Below, in pieces: positions 44,225 through 53,506 of a stretch of DNA of 64,000 bases. The notes below the pieces were generated by a model that saw only the letters and a program-made list of their open reading frames with translations, had not been told where the DNA came from and made no database searches. Source of the DNA: Klebsiella sp. BIGb0138 (GTDB lineage Bacteria > Pseudomonadota > Gammaproteobacteria > Enterobacterales > Enterobacteriaceae); the NCBI RefSeq assembly GCF_004342285.1, contig NZ_SMCV01000002.1, positions 434,001 through 498,000 on the forward strand, in the 5' to 3' direction. The position numbers and the translations under genes were made by a program. Within the stretch, counting starts at the first letter, position 1, and each line of letters begins with the position of its first letter.

Positions 44225-46360
44225 ATGCTTAGCCCCCTGCTACGCCGTTATACATGGAACAGCGCCTGGTTATACAACGCCAGGATTTTTATCGCCCTGT
44301 GCGGCACGACCGCCGTTCCATGGTGGCTCGGCGAAGTAAAACTGACCATCCCCCTGACGCTTGGGGTCGTTGCCGCCGCGTTGACCGACCTCGACGATCG
44401 CCTCACCGGACGGTTACGCAATCTGGCCATTACCCTGGTGTGCTTTTTTATTGCTTCCGCCTCGGTGGAACTGCTCTTTCCCTGGCCCTGGCTGTTTGCG
44501 CTCGGTTTAACGCTTTCCACCACCGGCTTCATTTTGCTCGGCGGGCTGGGACAGCGTTACGCCACGATCGCATTCGGCGCCCTGCTGATCGCCATTTATA
44601 CCATGCTAGGGGTGACGCTCTACGATCGCTGGTATCTGCAACCGCTGTTCCTGTTGACCGGGGCCGTCTGGTACAACCTCCTGACGCTGGCCGGGCACAT
44701 CATTTTCCCGATTCGCCCGCTTCAGGACAATCTTGCGCGCAGCTATGAGCAGCTGGCACGTTACCTGGAGCTCAAGTCCCGCCTGTTTGACCCGGATATT
44801 GAAGATGAAAGTCAGGCGCCGCTCTACGATTTAGCCATTGCCAATGGCCAGCTGGTCACAACGCTCAATCAGACGAAAACCTCGCTGCTGACTCGCCTGC
44901 GCGGCGACCGCGGGCAGCGCGGCACCCGTCGAACGCTGCAGTATTATTTTGTTGCCCAGGACATCCATGAGCGCGCCAGCTCATCGCATATTCAGTATCA
45001 GACGCTGCGCGATCATTTCCGCTATAGCGATGTGATGTTTCGCTTCCAGCGGATGCTGTCGATGCAGGCGCAGGCGTGTCAGAAACTCTCCCGCGCAATT
45101 CTTTTACGCGAGCCTTATCAGCACGATGCCCATTTTGAACGGGCATTTATGCACCTTGATGCCGCCCTCGATCGCGTTCGGGCCAGCGGAGCGCCAGCGG
45201 AACAGGTGAAAGCGCTCGGCTTCCTGCTGAATAATTTACGCGCGATTGATGCGCAGCTGGCGACCATTGAGTCAGTACAAACGATTACGCCATCAACCAG
45301 CAATACCGAAAGCTTGCTCTCAGACGACAGGCTCAGCGGTTTCAGTGATATCTGGCTACGCCTGCGGCGCAATATGTCGCCGGAGTCGGCCCTGTTTCGC
45401 CATGCCGTGCGGATGTCGTTAGTGCTGTGCGCAGGCTATGCGTTTATTCAGTTCACCGGATTAGATCATGGTTACTGGATCCTCCTGACCAGCCTGTTTG
45501 TCTGTCAGCCGAACTATAACGCCACCCGCCATCGGCTGGCGCTGAGGATTATCGGGACGTTGATCGGGGTAGCGATTGGCCTGCCGATACTGCTGCTGGT
45601 ACCGTCAGTTGAAGGCCAGCTGCTGCTGATTGTCCTGACCGGCGTACTGTTCTTTGCGTTTCGCAACGTACAGTATGCCCACGCGACGATGTTTATCACC
45701 CTGCTGGTCCTGCTGTGCTTTAACCTGCTGGGAGAAGGGTTCGAGGTGGCATTGCCACGCATCATCGATACACTGATTGGCTGTGCTATCGCCTGGGCGG
45801 CGGTGAGCTTTATCTGGCCGGACTGGAAGTTCCGCAATTTGCCGCGCGCGCTGGACCAGGCGCTCAATGCCAACTGCCGCTACCTGGATGCTATCCTCGA
45901 ACAGTATCATCAGGGGCGCGATAACCGCCTGGCCTACCGCGTTGCACGTCGGGATGCACACAGCCGGGATGGTGAACTCGCCTCGGTGGTCTCTAACCTG
46001 TCGACGGAACCGCGCGCAGACTCGACCCTGCGCGAAACGGCATTCCGTTTACTGTGCCTGAACCATACGTTTACCAGCTATATTTCGGCGCTGGGCGCGC
46101 ACCGGGAAAAACTCTCTACCCCGGAGATACTGGCTCTCCTTGATGATGCCGTCTGCTATGTTGATGATGGGCTGCACCACACGCCAGCCGACGAACAGCG
46201 GGTGCAGCAGGCACTCAGCAGTTTGCAAACCCGGATCCAACATCTCGAGCCGCGCGCCGACAGTAAAGAACCGCTGGTGCTCCAGCAGGTCGGTCTGCTA
46301 CTGGCGCTGTTACCGGAAATCTGCCGGCTGCAAAAGCAGGTAGCGGTTCACCCTGAGTAA
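44225..46360 (+). CDS. yccS: FUSC-family inner-membrane protein YccS
   Basis: A 711-residue protein with two blocks of membrane helices (about 15-165 and 395-520) separated by soluble helical parts, the full-length YccS/FUSC layout. It matches E. coli YccS from the N-terminus MLSPLLRRYTWNSAWLY. It may export aromatic or other small compounds; no substrate is proven. Convergent with sxy, four bases apart. Confidence 0.94.
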   Translation: MLSPLLRRYTWNSAWLYNARIFIALCGTTAVPWWLGEVKLTIPLTLGVVAAALTDLDDRLTGRLRNLAITLVCFFIASASVELLFPWPWLFALGLTLSTTGFILLGGLGQRYATIAFGALLIAIYTMLGVTLYDRWYLQPLFLLTGAVWYNLLTLAGHIIFPIRPLQDNLARSYEQLARYLELKSRLFDPDIEDESQAPLYDLAIANGQLVTTLNQTKTSLLTRLRGDRGQRGTRRTLQYYFVAQDIHERASSSHIQYQTLRDHFRYSDVMFRFQRMLSMQAQACQKLSRAILLREPYQHDAHFERAFMHLDAALDRVRASGAPAEQVKALGFLLNNLRAIDAQLATIESVQTITPSTSNTESLLSDDRLSGFSDIWLRLRRNMSPESALFRHAVRMSLVLCAGYAFIQFTGLDHGYWILLTSLFVCQPNYNATRHRLALRIIGTLIGVAIGLPILLLVPSVEGQLLLIVLTGVLFFAFRNVQYAHATMFITLLVLLCFNLLGEGFEVALPRIIDTLIGCAIAWAAVSFIWPDWKFRNLPRALDQALNANCRYLDAILEQYHQGRDNRLAYRVARRDAHSRDGELASVVSNLSTEPRADSTLRETAFRLLCLNHTFTSYISALGAHREKLSTPEILALLDDAVCYVDDGLHHTPADEQRVQQALSSLQTRIQHLEPRADSKEPLVLQQVGLLLALLPEICRLQKQVAVHPE

Positions 46361-46363
46361 ACA

Positions 46364-46972
46364 TCAATACCTCCGGGGTTGGGCACCAGCCCACTCTTTG
46401 AGCTCCTGACGCCGTTGCGTCGGGAGCGCCGCGGCGTGAACGCCGGCGATCGCGCCTTCCAGCGAATAGAGAACATTTAGCGTCAGGGCCTTATTCAACT
46501 CACGTAATTTCAACCAGACCTTCTCCGCGCCAAGATGACGTAGGGTCTGTTCATCAGTGACGCCTGCGTTAATCAACAGTAGCTCCATGTGAAAGCTAAT
46601 ATTTGGCAGGTCTTTCAACCTCCCGCCATCACGCTGTCGCCTCTTTTCATTACGCGCGGTTTGCAACGAGCACGCCGACAGGTTGAATAGCATTTTGCTA
46701 TCGCGCCAAAGCGTTTCGTCAATCTGATAGTATTTCAGCGACACCGGACGGCCATTTTTGCGCATCGTCAAAGGGGGATTCGCATGCTCCCCGCAGTAGG
46801 CCGCACTCTGTTCGCAAACCCGAAGATAGATTTCGCCTTCCGCCACCATGGCAAAAACCGTATCCTCTATCGCCAGGCTATAACCGCCAAATAATGGACG
46901 ACAGCTTATTTTACCTAATGAAGATAAACATTCCTGAAATTGATGGAACCGTAAAGATGAAATTTTCTTCAT
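46364..46972 (-). CDS. sxy: Competence regulator Sxy/TfoX
   Basis: A 202-residue protein with TfoX N- (about 10-100) and C-terminal (about 110-190) domains. It works with CRP to activate competence-type promoters. ATG 46972 (MKKISSLRFHQF) follows AAAGGA by six bases; an in-frame ATG at 46993 is less likely. Divergent from sulA as in E. coli. Confidence 0.93.
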   Translation of the reverse strand: MKKISSLRFHQFQECLSSLGKISCRPLFGGYSLAIEDTVFAMVAEGEIYLRVCEQSAAYCGEHANPPLTMRKNGRPVSLKYYQIDETLWRDSKMLFNLSACSLQTARNEKRRQRDGGRLKDLPNISFHMELLLINAGVTDEQTLRHLGAEKVWLKLRELNKALTLNVLYSLEGAIAGVHAAALPTQRRQELKEWAGAQPRRY

Positions 46973-47429
46973 GATTATTCCTTTGTTAATCATGCAAATA
47001 GAGGATAATTTATGAACGGATCCGCTAATATAGAAAATAAGTGACTTCTTTTATTGCGGCAAGATGATTTTGCCGTTCATCTCAATTAACTCATCATTTT
47101 GCGAGGGGCTTTCAGGAAACTGGCGCCCCGATATGGCAAATATATAAGTGGAAAAATAGACAAGCCGTAGTGAGTGAGATTCAGGTGAATAGATGGGCTA
47201 TCGGCGGGGCTGGCACCGGCGCTCAATTCGTTCGGGCGGTAAACTCCCCCTCCCGACGACTGGCCAGAAAAAATTTACATCTCTCCTCTCCCAACGCCAG
47301 CACGGGTTGGCACGGTTCGGGCACTGCTTCATGTATGAATATTGACCAACAAGATGAGAAATGAGGTTGATCTTTTCCCCTGCTGGATATACTGTATATG
47401 CATACAGTAACCCACAGGCGGGACAGACT
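46973..47429. other. Divergent sxy-sulA control region
   Basis: A 457-bp gap with the sulA LexA box at its right end. On the sxy side there is a CGGCAA...TTGCCG hairpin (47056-47074) and a TTTTGCGA half-site (47097-47104) reminiscent of a CRP-S site but with a poor right half. A frame at 47170-47364 looks spurious. Confidence 0.55.
47390..47409 (+). promoter_or_regulatory. LexA box of sulA
   Basis: TACTGTATATGCATACAGTA is a 20-bp LexA site with both CTGT and ACAG arms intact, 20 bases before the sulA start. Confidence 0.95.
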
Positions 47430-47939
47430 ATGTTGACTTCAGCTTATGCAAATCGTTCATCACTGACTTCTGCTTCAGTACGTCGCCACTCGCATGACGT
47501 CGTCGAACAACCAGCCAGCGGGCTGATTAGTGAAATTGTCTACCGTGAAGATCAGCCGATGATGACACAACTCCTCCTGCTGCCTTTATTACAACAGCTT
47601 GGCCAGCAGTCTCGCTGGCAGCTCTGGTTAACACCGAAGCAGAAGTTAAGTCGCGAATGGGTCCAGTCTTCCGGCCTGCCACTATCGAAAGTTATGCAGA
47701 TCAGCCAGCTGTCTCCCTACAACACTCTGGAATCAATGATCCGCGCGCTGCGTACCGGCAATTATAGCGTAGTGATCGGCTGGTTGGCAGATGAGCTGAC
47801 GGCGGAAGAGCATGAACGCCTGGTTATCGCGGCGGAAGAAGGTCATGCGATGGGGTTCATCATGCGCCCGGTGGGAAATACGAGCCAGCATGGGAGACAA
47901 CTCAGCGGGCTAAAAATTCACTCTAACTTGTACCATTAA
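47430..47939 (+). CDS. sulA: SOS cell-division inhibitor SulA
   Basis: A 169-residue FtsZ inhibitor made in the SOS response and degraded by Lon. It starts [14 protein letters not shown], and the conserved core [20 protein letters not shown] is at about residues 70-89. ATG 47430 is the E. coli start; an upstream in-frame start at 47361 lies before the LexA box and cannot be used. The C-terminal His residue recognised by Lon is present (ending NLYH). Confidence 0.95.
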   Translation: MLTSAYANRSSLTSASVRRHSHDVVEQPASGLISEIVYREDQPMMTQLLLLPLLQQLGQQSRWQLWLTPKQKLSREWVQSSGLPLSKVMQISQLSPYNTLESMIRALRTGNYSVVIGWLADELTAEEHERLVIAAEEGHAMGFIMRPVGNTSQHGRQLSGLKIHSNLYH

Positions 47940-48126
47940 GCTAAATTAGGATTAATCCTGGAATTTTTTTTGCTTCGCCAAAAGCCATTTTTTGACCGGG
48001 GTTATTTTTGCCGGAATGCCTGTCTGATGCGGTCTCGCGGCTTTATTTGCTGAATAAAAATCAACCATATTTGTTAAATGTTGTGTATACAACCCTTTTT
48101 TTTCATATGCCTGACAGAGTTCACAC

Positions 48127-48291
48127 TTGTAAGTTTCGAACTAAGTTGTAGACTTTACATCGCCAGGGGTGATCGGCTTACGCTGCATGTATCAGCATAG
48201 TTAACAACAAGTCACGCCCCGGGTGAAGGATTTAACCGTGAGGTCTTTTGTACCTTCATGGCGAATTTTGGATGATAATGAGGCGCAAAAA
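48127..48291 (+). promoter_or_regulatory. ompA promoter and long 5' leader
   Basis: TTGTAA (48127-48132) and TAGACT (48149-48154) form the promoter, giving a start near 48160 and a leader of about 132 bases, as known for E. coli ompA. The leader forms stabilising stem-loops, and its 3' end (GAGGCGCAAAAA before ATG) is the known target of the MicA small RNA. Upstream, 47940-48120 holds the sulA 3' region and an AT-rich stretch, no gene. Confidence 0.75.
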
Positions 48292-49359
48292 ATGAAAAAG
48301 ACAGCTATCGCGATTGCAGTGGCACTGGCTGGCTTCGCTACCGTAGCGCAGGCCGCTCCGAAAGATAACACCTGGTATGCAGGTGGTAAACTGGGCTGGT
48401 CCCAGTATCACGATACCGGTTTCTACGGTAACGGCTTCCAGGGCAACAACGGCCCTACCCGTAACGATCAGCTGGGTGCTGGTGCGTTCGGTGGCTATCA
48501 GGTTAACCCGTACCTCGGTTTTGAAATGGGTTACGACTGGCTGGGCCGTATGGCTTATAAAGGCAGCGTAGACAACGGTGCTTTCAAAGCTCAGGGCGTT
48601 CAGCTGACTGCTAAACTGGGTTACCCGATCACTGACGATCTGGACATCTATACCCGTCTGGGTGGTATGGTCTGGCGTGCAGATGCTAAGGGCAACTACG
48701 CTTCTACCGGCGTTTCCCGTAGCGAACACGACACTGGCGTATCCCCGGTATTTGCTGGTGGTGTAGAGTGGGCTGTTACTCGTGACATCGCTACCCGTCT
48801 GGAATACCAGTGGGTTAACAACATCGGTGACGCAGGTACCGTTGGTACTCGTCCGGATAACGGCATGCTGAGCCTGGGTGTTTCCTACCGTTTCGGTCAG
48901 GAAGAAGCTCCGGTTGTTGCACCGGCTCCGGCTCCGGCTCCGGAAGTGACTACTAAGCACTTCACCCTGAAGTCTGACGTTCTGTTCAACTTCAACAAAT
49001 CTACCCTGAAACCGGAAGGTCAGCAGGCTCTGGATCAGCTGTACACCCAACTGAGCAACATGGATCCGAAAGACGGTTCTGCAGTGGTTCTGGGCTACAC
49101 CGACCGTATCGGTTCTGACGCTTACAACCAGCAGCTGTCTGAGAAACGTGCTCAGTCCGTTGTTGATTACCTGGTTTCTAAAGGTATCCCGGCTGGCAAA
49201 ATCTCCGCACGTGGTATGGGCGAATCCAACCCGGTTACCGGCAACACCTGTGACAACGTGAAAGCTCGCGCTGCACTGATCGACTGCCTGGCCCCGGATC
49301 GTCGCGTAGAGATCGAAGTTAAAGGTTACAAAGACGTAGTAACTCAGCCGCAGGCTTAA
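48292..49359 (+). CDS. ompA: Outer membrane protein A
   Basis: A 355-residue porin-like anchor. Signal peptide 1-21 ([21 protein letters not shown]), an eight-stranded barrel (about 22-195), a proline-rich hinge ([13 protein letters not shown], 205-217) and a C-terminal OmpA domain that binds peptidoglycan (with [18 protein letters not shown] near 280) and a conserved Cys pair. The surface loops (for example [10 protein letters not shown]) resemble K. aerogenes OmpA. Codon use is strongly biased, as for abundant proteins. Confidence 0.98.
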   Translation: MKKTAIAIAVALAGFATVAQAAPKDNTWYAGGKLGWSQYHDTGFYGNGFQGNNGPTRNDQLGAGAFGGYQVNPYLGFEMGYDWLGRMAYKGSVDNGAFKAQGVQLTAKLGYPITDDLDIYTRLGGMVWRADAKGNYASTGVSRSEHDTGVSPVFAGGVEWAVTRDIATRLEYQWVNNIGDAGTVGTRPDNGMLSLGVSYRFGQEEAPVVAPAPAPAPEVTTKHFTLKSDVLFNFNKSTLKPEGQQALDQLYTQLSNMDPKDGSAVVLGYTDRIGSDAYNQQLSEKRAQSVVDYLVSKGIPAGKISARGMGESNPVTGNTCDNVKARAALIDCLAPDRRVEIEVKGYKDVVTQPQA

Positions 49360-49373
49360 GTTTCACTACCGAT

Positions 49374-49403
49374 AAAAAACCCCGCTGATGCGGGGTTTTT
49401 TTT
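49374..49403 (+). terminator. ompA terminator
   Basis: CCCCGC-TGAT-GCGGGG with A-run before and eight T after. Confidence 0.95.
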
Positions 49404-49465
49404 AACTAAATTTTGGCGTTAACGCTAACAGCTGAGCCGACGACAATCCTGCGCCCTGCTTCCGG

Positions 49466-49921
49466 TTACGAATCTTTGCCCAGCAGTAGCTGTAGATCGT
49501 GCTTCAGGCTGGACATCTTGTTGGCGTACTTCTCTTTATGCTCCGCGTCTTCAATCAGCTGTACGATGGTCTCGGACAGCGTTTTGCCACGCCGCTGCGC
49601 AAGCCCAGCCAGACGTTGCCAGACAACAAACTCCAGGTCGATCGACTTTTTACGCGTGTGCTGATGCTCGGCGTTAAAATGTCGCTTCCGACGCGCGCGG
49701 ATAGTCTGCTTCATCCGGTTCATTAACTCCGGATTCATGTGCTGCTCAATCCAGGTATGCACCAGAACAGGTTCATTTTCGAGCGTCAGTAAGACATCGA
49801 CCGCGGCTTTCGCAGCGCTGGCTTCAATGTAGCGGGTAATCAGCTCACCTTCCCGGTGCTTCTTTACCAGATATTTCCATTTCCAGCCGCTTTCAAGGTT
49901 TTCCAGTTGTTGATATTTCAT
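49466..49921 (-). CDS. matP: Macrodomain Ter protein MatP
   Basis: A 151-residue DNA-binding protein that organises the replication terminus by binding matS sites. It has an N-terminal helical bundle and a C-terminal ribbon-helix-helix (about 95-140, with [17 protein letters not shown]). Length and start [19 protein letters not shown] match E. coli. Convergent with ompA. Confidence 0.95.
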   Translation of the reverse strand: MKYQQLENLESGWKWKYLVKKHREGELITRYIEASAAKAAVDVLLTLENEPVLVHTWIEQHMNPELMNRMKQTIRARRKRHFNAEHQHTRKKSIDLEFVVWQRLAGLAQRRGKTLSETIVQLIEDAEHKEKYANKMSSLKHDLQLLLGKDS

Positions 49922-50106
49922 TGCGATCTCAATGTGACCGTGTAACTCATTTCAGGATATCAGTTTTTTCCCAATGTGCTGAGAATAAATCATCATTCGT
50001 GATGCACGTAACCGGGTTATCGTCACCGCAAACACAATCAGCCGTGTGCTCAGACGCGGCATAAGGTATAATCGCGCGTTTTACATCTGACTAAAAAACA
50101 GCGACT

Positions 50107-51864
50107 TTGACCATTACGAAACTTACCCGAAACGACCTCGCTCCTGATACGGAAAGTTATCAGGCGCTGTTTGCACAAGCCGATTTAGCCCAGGCAGAGG
50201 CTTCCCTCTCAGGCGAACTGCAGCCCCGTTTATTCTATGGTCTGGAGCAGCTTCTGGTGACTCCGACCATTTCATCATTCATGCTGGTTAAGGCCCCGGA
50301 AGAACCCGAATATCTGCAATGGCTGACGACGGAAACACGCACCTTACATGAACCTGCAGCACCGCTGTACGGTGTTCGCTACCAGATCAATGGCGGAAAC
50401 GTTACCCTCACGCCGGCGAAGACTGCCGACGATAATTTTGCCAGCACCGCGCCGGTTGAATCTGCCGACTGGATCGAAGCCGAACAGCTTTTTGGCTGCG
50501 TTCGCCAGTTTAACGGTGAAATATCCCTGCAGCCGGGGCTGGTTCACCGCACCAACGGCGGCGTGCTGATTATCTCCCTGCGCGCGCTACTCGCTCAGCC
50601 GCTGCTATGGATGCGCCTGAAAAATATGGTCACCCGCCAGCGTTTTGACTGGCTATCCATCGATGAATCCCGTCCTCTGCCGGTTAGCATTCCCTCCATG
50701 CCGCTCAGCCTGAAGGTGATTCTGGTTGGCGAGCGTGACGCCCTGGCCGATTTCCAGGAGATGGAGCCTGAGCTTTCTGCCCAGGCGATTTACAGCGAAT
50801 ACGAAGATAATCTGCAAATCACGGATGGCGAGACGCTGAAACAATGGTGTCAGTGGGTATGGCAAAACGCCCGACAGCTTGAACTGCCGGGACCGGCCGC
50901 TGATGCCTGGCCCCTGTTAATTCAGGAAGGCGCACGCTATACCGGCGACCAGGAGACGCTGCCGCTATCTCCGCTGTGGATTGCGCGCCAGCTGCGTGAA
51001 GCCGCGGCCTTCTGCGAAGGCGAGCAGATCACGGCAGAAGAGATGCAGACCATGCTGGCCCGCCGCGAGTGGCGTGAGGGTTATCTCGCCGAGCGGATGC
51101 AGGATGAAATCCTGCAGGAACAGATATTAATTGAAACCGAAGGCGAGTGCATCGGCCAGATTAATGCCCTGTCGGTGATCGAATTCCCTGGCCACCCGCG
51201 CGCATTTGGCGAGCCGTCGCGTATCAGTTGCGTAGTCCACATCGGTGATGGTGAGTTTATCGACGTTGAACGTAAGGCGGAGCTGGGCGGCAACATTCAC
51301 GCCAAAGGTATGATGATCATGCAGGCGTTTCTGATGTCCGAACTGGAACTCGAGCAACAGCTCCCCTTCACCGCCTCGTTGACCTTCGAGCAATCCTACA
51401 GTGAAGTGGACGGCGATAGCGCCTCCATGGCCGAGCTATGCGCCTTAATCAGCGCCCTGGCGAGCGTGCCGATTCATCAGAGCATTGCCGTTACCGGTTC
51501 AGTCGATCAGTTTGGTCGCGTACAGCCGGTCGGTGGGCTCAATGAGAAAATTGAAGGCTTCTTCGCCATTTGCCAGCAGCGCGGGCTGACCGGTAAACAA
51601 GGCGTCATCATCCCAGCGGCGAATATTCGCCACCTGAGTCTGTCAGCAGACCTGCAGCAGGCGGTGGCGGAAGAACAGTTTTTCATCTGGGCGGTGGAAG
51701 ATGTCACTGAAGCGTTACCCATTTTGACCCAGCTGCTATGGGATGGCGAAGGGCAAACTTTACGGCAAACCATTCAGGAACGGATTGCGCAGGCGACCCA
51801 GCAAGAGAATCGCCATCGTTTTCCGTGGCCGCTACGCTGGTTAGGTGGTTCAGGTTCTAACTGA
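50107..51864 (+). CDS. ycbZ: Lon-family protease homologue YcbZ (LonH)
   Basis: A 585-residue protein with a C-terminal Lon proteolytic domain. The catalytic Ser is in DGDSASMAE (about residue 440) and the Lys in GGLNEKIEGF (about residue 482). The N-terminal 350 residues show no intact Walker A GxxGxGKT loop, so it is not a normal ATP-driven Lon. The start is TTG 50107 (MTITKL), as inferred from the E. coli protein. A fabA control region follows. Confidence 0.9.
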   Translation: MTITKLTRNDLAPDTESYQALFAQADLAQAEASLSGELQPRLFYGLEQLLVTPTISSFMLVKAPEEPEYLQWLTTETRTLHEPAAPLYGVRYQINGGNVTLTPAKTADDNFASTAPVESADWIEAEQLFGCVRQFNGEISLQPGLVHRTNGGVLIISLRALLAQPLLWMRLKNMVTRQRFDWLSIDESRPLPVSIPSMPLSLKVILVGERDALADFQEMEPELSAQAIYSEYEDNLQITDGETLKQWCQWVWQNARQLELPGPAADAWPLLIQEGARYTGDQETLPLSPLWIARQLREAAAFCEGEQITAEEMQTMLARREWREGYLAERMQDEILQEQILIETEGECIGQINALSVIEFPGHPRAFGEPSRISCVVHIGDGEFIDVERKAELGGNIHAKGMMIMQAFLMSELELEQQLPFTASLTFEQSYSEVDGDSASMAELCALISALASVPIHQSIAVTGSVDQFGRVQPVGGLNEKIEGFFAICQQRGLTGKQGVIIPAANIRHLSLSADLQQAVAEEQFFIWAVEDVTEALPILTQLLWDGEGQTLRQTIQERIAQATQQENRHRFPWPLRWLGGSGSN

Positions 51865-51875
51865 TCGGACTTGTT
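51859..51875 (+). promoter_or_regulatory. FadR operator of fabA
   Basis: AACTGATCGGACTTGTT fits the FadR site consensus. It starts within the last codons of ycbZ. FadR activates fabA when fatty acids are scarce. Confidence 0.85.
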
Positions 51876-51876
51876 C

Positions 51877-51894
51877 AGCTTACACGTGTTAGCT
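51877..51894 (+). promoter_or_regulatory. FabR operator of fabA
   Basis: AGCTTACACGTGTTAGCT is an 18-bp near-palindrome matching the FabR site of fabA and fabB. FabR represses when unsaturated acyl chains are plentiful. Confidence 0.85.
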
Positions 51895-51934
51895 ATCCTG
51901 CGTCCCGAACTCAAAATAAGGCTTACTGAAAACA

Positions 51935-52453
51935 ATGGTAGATAAACGCGAATCCTATACAAAAGAAGACCTTCTTGCCTCTGGTCGTGGTGAACTGTTT
52001 GGTGCGAAAGGCCCGCAGTTGCCAGCGCCGAATATGCTGATGATGGACCGCGTCATCAAAATGACCGAAACGGGTGGTAACTACGATAAAGGTTATGTTG
52101 AAGCAGAACTCGATATTAACCCGGACCTGTGGTTCTTCGGTTGCCACTTTATCGGCGATCCGGTAATGCCGGGTTGTCTGGGTCTGGATGCCATGTGGCA
52201 GCTGGTTGGTTTCTATCTGGGCTGGCTCGGCGGCGAAGGCAAAGGCCGTGCGCTGGGCGTGGGTGAAGTGAAATTCACCGGCCAGGTACTGCCGACGGCG
52301 AAGAAAGTGACCTACCGTATTCACTTCAAACGCATTGTTAACCGTCGTCTGATTATGGGCCTGGCGGATGGCGAAGTACTGGTTGACGATCGTCTGATCT
52401 ACACCGCCAACGATCTGAAAGTAGGCCTGTTCCAGGACACTTCCGCGTTCTGA
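51935..52453 (+). CDS. fabA: 3-hydroxydecanoyl-ACP dehydratase/isomerase FabA
   Basis: A 172-residue hot-dog enzyme that makes the cis double bond of unsaturated fatty acids. Catalytic His71 and Asp85 (His70 and Asp84 in mature numbering) lie in [20 protein letters not shown]. The sequence matches E. coli FabA almost throughout. Confidence 0.98.
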   Translation: MVDKRESYTKEDLLASGRGELFGAKGPQLPAPNMLMMDRVIKMTETGGNYDKGYVEAELDINPDLWFFGCHFIGDPVMPGCLGLDAMWQLVGFYLGWLGGEGKGRALGVGEVKFTGQVLPTAKKVTYRIHFKRIVNRRLIMGLADGEVLVDDRLIYTANDLKVGLFQDTSAF

Positions 52454-52478
52454 TAAGCTGTAATGCTGTAAACAAGGC

Positions 52479-52509
52479 GAAGCCCCCGCTCTGCGGAGGC
52501 TTCTTTTTT
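52479..52509. terminator. Terminator between fabA and rmf
   Basis: GAAGCCCCCGC and GCGGAGGCTTC pair around TCT, followed by TTTTTT on the plus strand. Confidence 0.9.
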
Positions 52510-52519
52510 AAAGAGACAG

Positions 52520-52687
52520 TCAGGCAGTTTGTACCCTGTCCTCCATGGCTTCTCGCCAGCCTCCTAGCCAGTAGGACCTTTGGTTCAAGGTCTGGTAGGG
52601 ACACATTTCTTTCGATCTTCCGGTTATCCCGGCCTGATATCCACGCTGATGTGCCCGTTCCAGGCGATCTCGTTTTTGTCTCTTCAT
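52520..52687 (-). CDS. rmf: Ribosome modulation factor RMF
   Basis: A 55-residue basic protein, beginning MKRQKRDRLERAHQRGYQAG, with CPYQTL and YWLGGWREAMED later on, as in E. coli RMF. It dimerises 70S ribosomes to inactive 100S particles in stationary phase. It was found by translating the minus strand between fabA and pqiC, where E. coli also has rmf. ATG at 52687 follows GAGG. Confidence 0.95.
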   Translation of the reverse strand: MKRQKRDRLERAHQRGYQAGITGRSKEMCPYQTLNQRSYWLGGWREAMEDRVQTA

Positions 52688-52880
52688 GCCTCGTTTCCCT
52701 CATTATCTGATCTGGTGGAAAAGAAAACAGTGGTCACTAAATATGCAACCACGGTTAACGAATACCGCGAATCTGAGGCAACGTCAATGCGCAAAATTCA
52801 CGCCATTGTCATAATTGTGAGCTACATGAAAGTTCATTTGTACAAAAACTGTGAACCGGGACAAGTAACAACCTGACGAG

Positions 52881-52921
52881 AAAATAAAAAAGCCGCGGTG
52901 GTTTTTCAGACCACCGCGGCT
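52881..52921 (-). terminator. Terminator after pqiABC
   Basis: AGCCGCGGTGGT and ACCACCGCGGCT form a perfect 12-bp stem, followed on the minus strand by TTTTTTATTTT. It lies 22 bases after the pqiC stop. Confidence 0.93.
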
Positions 52922-52942
52922 GTTAATTTTCATTCATTTTAC

Positions 52943-53506
52943 TTATGGCAGACGGTTCAGCTCGCTGGCAATCGCGGTCGCTTCCTGAGCCCAGGCCTGA
53001 GCCATGGTCTTCACCATCGCATCATAACCGTCCTGCTGCTGCTTAAGCTCAATATTGAACGGGCGCTTAATCAGCTGGCCCCGATGCTTCAGCAGCCACT
53101 CCCCGCTGACGATGACCCGCCCATCGTAACGGCCATGGAAACCGTTCACCGCGACGTTGAGCGTATCCTGGTCGTTGCCCAGAGGCTGCGATGCGACCAC
53201 CCAGCCCGGCAGCTGGTTGCTCAAATTCGCCACCAGCGTGGTGCGTAGCTGCTGATCGAGCGGACTGGCCCACAGGTTATTATTGGCAATGACGTACTGC
53301 ACGTCCGTGGTTTGATAAACCACGCCGTTGCCTGCCAGATAATCCGGGATGCTCACCTGCTCAACCCACAGCAGCTTGTTGCTCTGGTGGGCGGCGCTTT
53401 GCGCGCCGCTCTGGGCAACGGGCAGCTGATAGTAGGTTTTACTCTCCCCACCGCTGCTGCACGCCGTTAACGCACACACCGCTGCCGCCACTAACCATTT
53501 TTTCAT
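52943..53506 (-). CDS. pqiC: Lipoprotein PqiC
   Basis: A 187-residue outer-membrane lipoprotein. The lipobox is LTACSS, with Cys16 after a short signal (MKKWLVAAAVCALTA). It has the ABC-type auxiliary DUF330 fold. PqiC works with PqiB to bridge inner and outer membranes for lipid transport. Its ATG shares one base with the pqiB stop. Confidence 0.94.
   Translation of the reverse strand: MKKWLVAAAVCALTACSSGGESKTYYQLPVAQSGAQSAAHQSNKLLWVEQVSIPDYLAGNGVVYQTTDVQYVIANNNLWASPLDQQLRTTLVANLSNQLPGWVVASQPLGNDQDTLNVAVNGFHGRYDGRVIVSGEWLLKHRGQLIKRPFNIELKQQQDGYDAMVKTMAQAWAQEATAIASELNRLP

Noticed and set aside
47097-47118. CRP-S site for sxy
   Set aside because: Left half TGCGA fits, but the right half TTCAG is poor; left as a remark only.
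47170-47364. 64-codon frame upstream of sulA
   Set aside because: Lies in the sulA-sxy control region, with odd composition and no homology I recognise.
48256-49050. 264-codon frame opposite ompA
   Set aside because: ompA is certain; its strong codon bias leaves long antisense frames open.
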